From: Deinococcus arboris
GTDB lineage: Bacteria > Deinococcota > Deinococci > Deinococcales > Deinococcaceae
Direction: 5' to 3'
DNA: 64,000 nucleotides
Assembly (NCBI RefSeq): GCF_009755355.1
Contig: NZ_WQLB01000015.1
Coordinates: 1 to 64,000 of the forward strand
In this document: positions 60,461-64,000 of the stretch, piece after piece
Position numbering within the stretch: the stretch's first letter is position 1
Layout: every line of letters starts with the position of its first letter
Translations under genes and position numbers: made by a program
Notes under the pieces: model-generated
The model's input: the letters and a program-made list of their open reading frames with translations, nothing else
What the model was told of the DNA's origin: nothing
Databases searched by the model: none

Positions 60461-61057
60461 GCCTGGCGTCTGATCGAGCCACCGGCCAATGACGGCCAGG
60501 CCGCGCGTGACGCCCTGGTAGCTCAAGTACGTGCCGTCTGCACTGTGCGCCCCGAGACCAGCAAAGTGGCGCAGTCGCGAGGCGCTGTTGACCCGCCCGA
60601 TGTGAACGTGGAGCCCCAGCGCCTCGCGGGCGTGCTGGATCAAGTCGGCGCCAGCCTGGCCTTCTCGCCAGGCGTCGTGGCCTGCCAGAAACAGGGCGCC
60701 TGCGTCGCCTGGAATATCCTCGGGCACGCAGCCGGTCTGGGCCACGAACGCAAAGGGATATGGGAACTCAAGGGCCAGGTGGGGCATGCAGGCCCGCCAG
60801 CAGGCCAGGGTGCTGTCCGGGTCACCCGGAAAGTCGGGGGCCGCGACAAACAGGCACCGCTGGGCATGGGGCAGCAGCCGCTGCAGGTGACGCCCAAAGC
60901 GCTCAGGGCAGAAGCGGCCGCTGTAGGCATCGTTATCCGAGGCCCAGAGGCGGCCTTCTCCCAGTGGGCGCAGGCCGCCCGTGCGTGGCCCGGTCATGAC
61001 GTGAATCCGGGGGTGAGCCCCGTGCAGACTGCTGGACGTGGCGGCCAGATACATCAT
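60449..61057 (-). CDS. tRNA-guanine-transglycosylase-like (DpdA-like) protein
   Basis: 202 residues. Key stretches: LWASDNDAYSGRFCPERF, CLFVAAPDFPGDPDST, FAFVAQTG, ALFLAGHDAWREG and HIGRVNSASRLRHFAGLG, then SADGT. They match a family seen in actinophages and plasmids whose barrel resembles tRNA-guanine transglycosylase and the DNA 7-deazaguanine inserter DpdA. The Asp pair in SDNDAYSG and the Asp of APDFPGD are candidate catalytic residues. No preQ0 synthesis genes are in the window. DNA or tRNA base exchange is possible but unproven. Confidence 0.75.
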   Translation of the reverse strand: MMYLAATSSSLHGAHPRIHVMTGPRTGGLRPLGEGRLWASDNDAYSGRFCPERFGRHLQRLLPHAQRCLFVAAPDFPGDPDSTLACWRACMPHLALEFPYPFAFVAQTGCVPEDIPGDAGALFLAGHDAWREGQAGADLIQHAREALGLHVHIGRVNSASRLRHFAGLGAHSADGTYLSYQGVTRGLAVIGRWLDQTPGVAP

Positions 61058-61068
61058 GGCCGTCCCCT

Positions 61069-61085
61069 GCCCCGTCAGGGGCGAC
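61069..61085 (-). repeat. Intergenic GC hairpin, GTCGC family
   Basis: Minus strand: GTCGCCCCTGACGGGGC, immediately before the ribosome site of the TGT-like gene. Confidence 0.65.
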
Positions 61086-61092
61086 TCTGGGG

Positions 61093-61497
61093 TCAGAAGG
61101 GCAAGTACTGCTCCATCAGGGCCAGTGTTTTCTCAGCACACAGGGTAGAGGCGACGGGAATGCCCTGAATCAATCGAAGGCCGTCCCAGACCAGGCCGCG
61201 CAAGGTATGAACGTTGCGCACGAAGACGGCCGCGTGGACGTCCAGCGTGGCCTGGGCGGCCACCACCAGCTCCGTGTCCTGGTCACGGGAGAGCAGCTCC
61301 AGCGCGCAGCCCTGAGCGTCACGCTCCTGGCCTGTTGCGGGTTGCACCAAAACGCTGCCGGGCCCGTAGTGCGTGTTGAGCACCGCGGCGGCGCGTTCGG
61401 CCAGGCCCTCGGTGGCGCAGTGGGCGAGGTAGGTGGTGTGCGGGGTGACCAGGACGAAAGCGGGTGCAGTGGAGACGGACAGCGCTGATTCAGACAT
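61093..61497 (-). CDS. Hypothetical protein, 134 residues
   Basis: Start fixed by CAGGAGGATGTT before ATG. A compact alpha/beta protein (FVLVTPHTTYLAHCATEGLA, then LVVAAQATLDVHAAVFVRNV). No family recognised. Upstream neighbour of the TGT-like gene. Confidence 0.65.
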   Translation of the reverse strand: MSESALSVSTAPAFVLVTPHTTYLAHCATEGLAERAAAVLNTHYGPGSVLVQPATGQERDAQGCALELLSRDQDTELVVAAQATLDVHAAVFVRNVHTLRGLVWDGLRLIQGIPVASTLCAEKTLALMEQYLPF

Positions 61498-61520
61498 AAC
61501 ATCCTCCTGTTGCCTTCAGG

Positions 61521-61539
61521 CCGCGCCGTCAGGCGCGAC
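61521..61539 (-). repeat. Intergenic GC hairpin, GTCGC family
   Basis: Minus strand: GTCGCGCCTGACGGCGCGG, upstream of the 134-residue gene. Confidence 0.65.
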
Positions 61540-61891
61540 TTCTCTGGCCATGGGGTGAGGGCGACAGGATCTGGCTGACGGCCTGGCGACTCAACTGAGA
61601 GCGGGGCAACCAAGCGGCAATTTGCTGGCCCCGCTCGGTGTTCGGGAGAGTTACAGTGCCGTGGTGGGTGCCCAGGAACAGCAGCGCCGTCATGAGGTGG
61701 GATGCGATGTTGGGCCGGACGTAACAGGTCAGGTGTGTGTCGTCAGCTTCCGACTGCTCGGCGGAGAGTCCACTGGCGCGCAGGGCCTCGAGCCAAACGC
61801 CTTCCCTGGCAAGCGGCACCCTGACAGCGACACAGACGGCCGCGGCCGCGTCAAACGCGCGGTCAAATCGGGTGAGACCATCCACCGTCAC
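61529..61891 (-). CDS. Hypothetical protein, 120 residues
   Basis: GTG start overlapping the stop of the zinc-ribbon gene (GTGA). A helical/strand mix with DDTHLTCYVRPNIASHLMTA and a final basic tail. No family recognised. Confidence 0.6.
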   Translation of the reverse strand: MTVDGLTRFDRAFDAAAAVCVAVRVPLAREGVWLEALRASGLSAEQSEADDTHLTCYVRPNIASHLMTALLFLGTHHGTVTLPNTERGQQIAAWLPRSQLSRQAVSQILSPSPHGQRSRA

Positions 61892-62085
61892 GGTTCGCTC
61901 CGTCTGTCCAGCTGCGCCTGATACTCGTCCAGCAGGCGCCAGGTTTCGGCCTCGTACGCCTGCTCGGCACAGACCTCACACAGGTCAAAGGAGTAGTCCT
62001 GCGCCCCGCCACAGCTGCGGCAGGACCGCGCGGCTTGTGGGGATGAGGTTGGTGGTGCAGTGGCCGCGTCAGTGTGTAAGGGCAT
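61888..62085 (-). CDS. Small zinc-ribbon protein, 65 residues
   Basis: From the ATG at 62085. A disordered N-terminus is followed by CRSCGGAQDYSFDLCEVC, a four-cysteine zinc ribbon, and then a helix (EQAYEAETWRLLDEYQAQL). Probably a DNA- or protein-binding adaptor. Confidence 0.7.
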   Translation of the reverse strand: MPLHTDAATAPPTSSPQAARSCRSCGGAQDYSFDLCEVCAEQAYEAETWRLLDEYQAQLDRRSEP

Positions 62086-62093
62086 GCGGTGAC

Positions 62094-62113
62094 GCCGCGC
62101 CCACTGGGCGCGC
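62094..62113 (-). repeat. Intergenic GC hairpin
   Basis: Minus strand: GGCGCGCCCAGTGGGCGCGG, 9 nt before the zinc-ribbon ATG. Confidence 0.55.
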
Positions 62114-62136
62114 CTCCTGTGAAGGCGCACTCCCGG

Positions 62137-62424
62137 TCAGGGGAGCGGAAGAAGCTCGTGCAAGATCCGTTGCCGCGCTTCGGTTCGGAGAGCGCGCTGC
62201 TGGGCCTCGGGCTCGGGCGTGTGCTGCAGGACCTCGCCCAAGGAGGCCACCGAATCACCGACCGCTGGCCAGGCGGCGGCGGCCAGCTCGTCCAGCGGCG
62301 CGTTGTGGAAGAACGCACTGAGTTCCTGCACAAAGGCGCTGAGCCGCTGGCTGTCTGGCCGGGCGCCCTCCTGCCGAAGCGTGCTTGCGGTGAGGCGCAG
62401 CGCCGCCATGGAGGTCAGCGTCAT
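62137..62424 (-). CDS. Hypothetical helical protein, 95 residues
   Basis: From the ATG at 62424, overlapping the upstream stop as ATGA. Entirely helical (LSAFVQELSAFFHNAPLDEL). No family recognised. Confidence 0.6.
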   Translation of the reverse strand: MTLTSMAALRLTASTLRQEGARPDSQRLSAFVQELSAFFHNAPLDELAAAAWPAVGDSVASLGEVLQHTPEPEAQQRALRTEARQRILHELLPLP

Positions 62425-63125
62425 ACCGGCACCGCGTAGACCGGGAGGCCACTGTGCTGCGCCGCCGCAAACTGTCCCTGGTGGGCGCCCTGAAGGCCCG
62501 ACTGGCCGACCACATGGCTGATACCGGTGATGGGCACCGAGGCAAAGATGGCGCGGGCATACCGGGGGGCAGGTGCCCCGGCCCGCAATTGTCCGCGGAG
62601 GGTGTATTCGCCCTCCGCCAGGAACCGGGTGCGGCCGTCTGTCCCCGCACCAGGTGTGACCTGCCAATGAAGCCCAGTGCAGCTGGTGTCGTGGGCGTGC
62701 CCTTTGTGGGTGGGACACAGGTGGGTGCCGTCCAGGTAAGGTGCTAAGTCCTCTGGATTGGCGATCAGGGCCTTGGCATGGATGAAGAGGAACCGGCTGG
62801 CTGCACTGAGTTTGCCCACCTGAAGAGTCGGCGAGACCTTCCGGGAAAAGCCCATGCGCCGCGCTTCTTCCCAGAAATCCGGCACAAAGGGATAGTGCTG
62901 CTCACCGACCACGTCGATCACATGCGTGACGTTCTGGGCATCTGTCCAGAGGGTCACGCCCAGGGGACTGATATGGAGATTCGCCGGCACCAGGGTGGGG
63001 AAGTCCACCAGAAAGTGATCCAGTGGGTGCGTGCCGCTGCGGCTCACCGCGCACTCCAGGTACCAGCCTCCGAGAATTCGTCCCTGGCCACACAGCCGCC
63101 GTCCGCCTTGAGCCTGTCCGTTCAT
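62421..63125 (-). CDS. Conserved plasmid/phage-type hypothetical protein
   Basis: 234 residues, GGAGGGCGAC before the ATG. The patterns GRILGGWYLECAVSRSG, then DFPTLVPANLHISPLGVTLW, HVIDVVGEQHYPFVPDFWEE and RMGFSRKVSPT recall a protein family seen on plasmids and phages whose function I do not know. Cys and His residues in HLCPTHKGHAHDTSC could bind a metal. Confidence 0.65.
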   Translation of the reverse strand: MNGQAQGGRRLCGQGRILGGWYLECAVSRSGTHPLDHFLVDFPTLVPANLHISPLGVTLWTDAQNVTHVIDVVGEQHYPFVPDFWEEARRMGFSRKVSPTLQVGKLSAASRFLFIHAKALIANPEDLAPYLDGTHLCPTHKGHAHDTSCTGLHWQVTPGAGTDGRTRFLAEGEYTLRGQLRAGAPAPRYARAIFASVPITGISHVVGQSGLQGAHQGQFAAAQHSGLPVYAVPV

Positions 63126-63147
63126 GTCGCCCTCCGGCGCTTCACGA

Positions 63148-63167
63148 GCGCGCTGGGCGCGCGACCC
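63148..63167 (-). repeat. Intergenic GC hairpin, GGTCGC family
   Basis: Minus strand: GGGTCGCGCGCCCAGCGCGC, upstream of the 234-residue gene. Confidence 0.65.
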
Positions 63168-63176
63168 TGGCCGAGA

Positions 63177-63650
63177 TCAGTCGCACCAGTGAAGGGCGGC
63201 GACTGGGCCTCGTGGTGCCCGGTCCAACCTCAGTGTGGGCAAGAGGGTTCTGTGGACGGAACAGGGGCCACGGATGAGACGGTGGTACGCCAGGTCGCCT
63301 CGCAGTTCAACCGCCGCCCAGGGCCCGAGCAGCTGGCGGAGAGCTGAAGCGCGGCGCAGCGCGGCGAGCCCCGGAGGTTCAAACCGGTGTGACCACGTGG
63401 CGCAGACCTCTGGTGGCCGGGCTGCGAGCACCGCGCTGACGGCCTCGTCCGCATTGAGGTAGGTCATCATCACCCACGGCGATCTGTGGGTCGGCGTCTG
63501 CTGCCAGCTCAGGCACGCCCCGTGCAGAGTCAGGGTCAGCCCTGGACGGGCAGAGATGGGCAGCGCGGCCACAGTCGCCAGTAGGGTCGCCAGCGGGCCG
63601 CTGAGCAGGTCTACGTGCGCTTCTACTGGAAGTTGGGAAGGTCCGGTCAT
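63177..63650 (-). CDS. Hypothetical protein, 157 residues
   Basis: From the ATG at 63650 (GGAGCTCTGC upstream). The N-terminal VEAHVDLLSGPLATLLATVA and a strand-rich middle (LTLTLHGACLSWQQTPTHRS) resemble other small proteins of this operon, but no family is recognised. Confidence 0.6.
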   Translation of the reverse strand: MTGPSQLPVEAHVDLLSGPLATLLATVAALPISARPGLTLTLHGACLSWQQTPTHRSPWVMMTYLNADEAVSAVLAARPPEVCATWSHRFEPPGLAALRRASALRQLLGPWAAVELRGDLAYHRLIRGPCSVHRTLLPTLRLDRAPRGPVAALHWCD

Positions 63651-63761
63651 GCAGAGCTCCGGTGCGGTCACTGGCGCCGCCTGTGCGGGTCAGGAAGAGG
63701 CGGAAGAATGGTGCCCGGCGGGCAGGGAGGGGCCAGACGCGCCCAGGCCCCTTCCTGGCCC

Positions 63762-64000
63762 CTACGCCGCGCCTGGGCGGTTCATCCGAATGCGTGACGG
63801 CGGCCCGCCTACAGTGAGGGTGCTCGGGAGAGGAGTTTTCACCCCTTCCGGTTCTGGCACTGGGGGGCTGGGGCGCAGCGCCAGCAGCAAGTCTTCAAGT
63901 GCAACGCCCTCGTTGCGGGCCATGGCCTGGACGCGGGCAGCCAGATCGGCGGCGGCATTCACCTGGACCAACGGGGCCGGCGCGTCCAGCAGCGCCGTGC
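63762..64000 (-). CDS. 3' end of a gene running off the window
   Basis: The frame stays open to the right edge. The visible part has a helix (AADLAARVQAMARNEGVALE), a Pro-rich linker and a strand ending in RIRMNRPGAA. An internal TTG at 63971 could be a start but lacks a ribosome site. Confidence 0.55.
   Translation of the reverse strand, partial: TALLDAPAPLVQVNAAADLAARVQAMARNEGVALEDLLLALRPSPPVPEPEGVKTPLPSTLTVGGPPSRIRMNRPGAA

Overview
The window reads as part of a large, GC-rich plasmid or megaplasmid from a Deinococcus-type bacterium. Evidence for this: an iteron origin next to a RepA-like initiator (about 31.7-33.5 kb), a parAB partition locus with palindromic sites (42.1-44.5 kb), a lexA-imuB-dnaE2 mutasome operon of the type described in Deinococcus deserti, several promoters whose -10 box lies 6-7 nt before the start codon (leaderless mRNAs, common in Deinococcus), and a large PRTRC (ParB-related, ThiF-related cassette) cluster. 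No database search was possible, so family names rest on motifs and recall.

Layout. 0-6.2 kb: five translationally coupled minus-strand genes of unknown role, including a GHKL ATPase joined to a HExxH metallopeptidase motif and a thioredoxin-fold protein. 6.3-9.1 kb: visibly AT-richer minus-strand locus encoding a 42-residue secreted peptide, a thioredoxin, a helical-repeat protein and a small partner, closed by a strong terminator. 9.5-10.8 kb: lipoprotein and small genes. 10.8-16.2 kb: LexA-like repressor, inactive Y-family polymerase ImuB, DUF6504-like protein and error-prone DnaE2. 16.2-16.7 kb: four minus-strand tRNA genes (Glu, Asp, an odd Leu, Pro). 17.0-19.7 kb: family B DNA polymerase plus a small gene. 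19.9-26.6 kb: accessory genes with an intact tyrosine recombinase, a degenerate recombinase-like gene and a PadR-regulated membrane protein. 26.8-29.4 kb: SGNH hydrolase, META-domain protein, membrane protein. 29.7-33.5 kb: replication region. 33.5-35.6 kb: small membrane genes, a DUF7007-like protein and an acyltransferase. 35.8-39.5 kb: a 1,244-residue nuclease-like protein, probably defensive. 39.5-39.9 kb: a gene-free element bounded by inverted repeats. 40-64 kb: one long minus-strand plasmid module.

The 40-64 kb module carries ParA/ParB, an inactive-looking N6-methylase-like protein, a second methyltransferase, PRTRC ThiF (E1-like), PRTRC proteins B, C, E and F plus divergent F-like paralogues, a MoxR AAA+ ATPase with a VWA protein carrying HEAGH, a tRNA-guanine-transglycosylase-like (DpdA-like) protein and many small unknowns. 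PRTRC proteins A (JAB) and D (actin-like) were not seen and may lie beyond the right edge. Most junctions are ATGA/GTGA overlaps or short gaps holding a recurrent GC hairpin with a conserved GGTCGC flank. A serine-protease gene of foreign composition is inserted in the opposite direction between imperfect direct repeats.

The most unusual points are the hairpin family, the PRTRC/MoxR/VWA/TGT-like assembly, the palindrome array inside a coding region near the origin, the Phd-domain ParA with its centromere-like repeats, the short-arm tRNA-Leu(AAG), the peptide-thioredoxin-repeat protein locus, and the repeat-flanked protease cargo.
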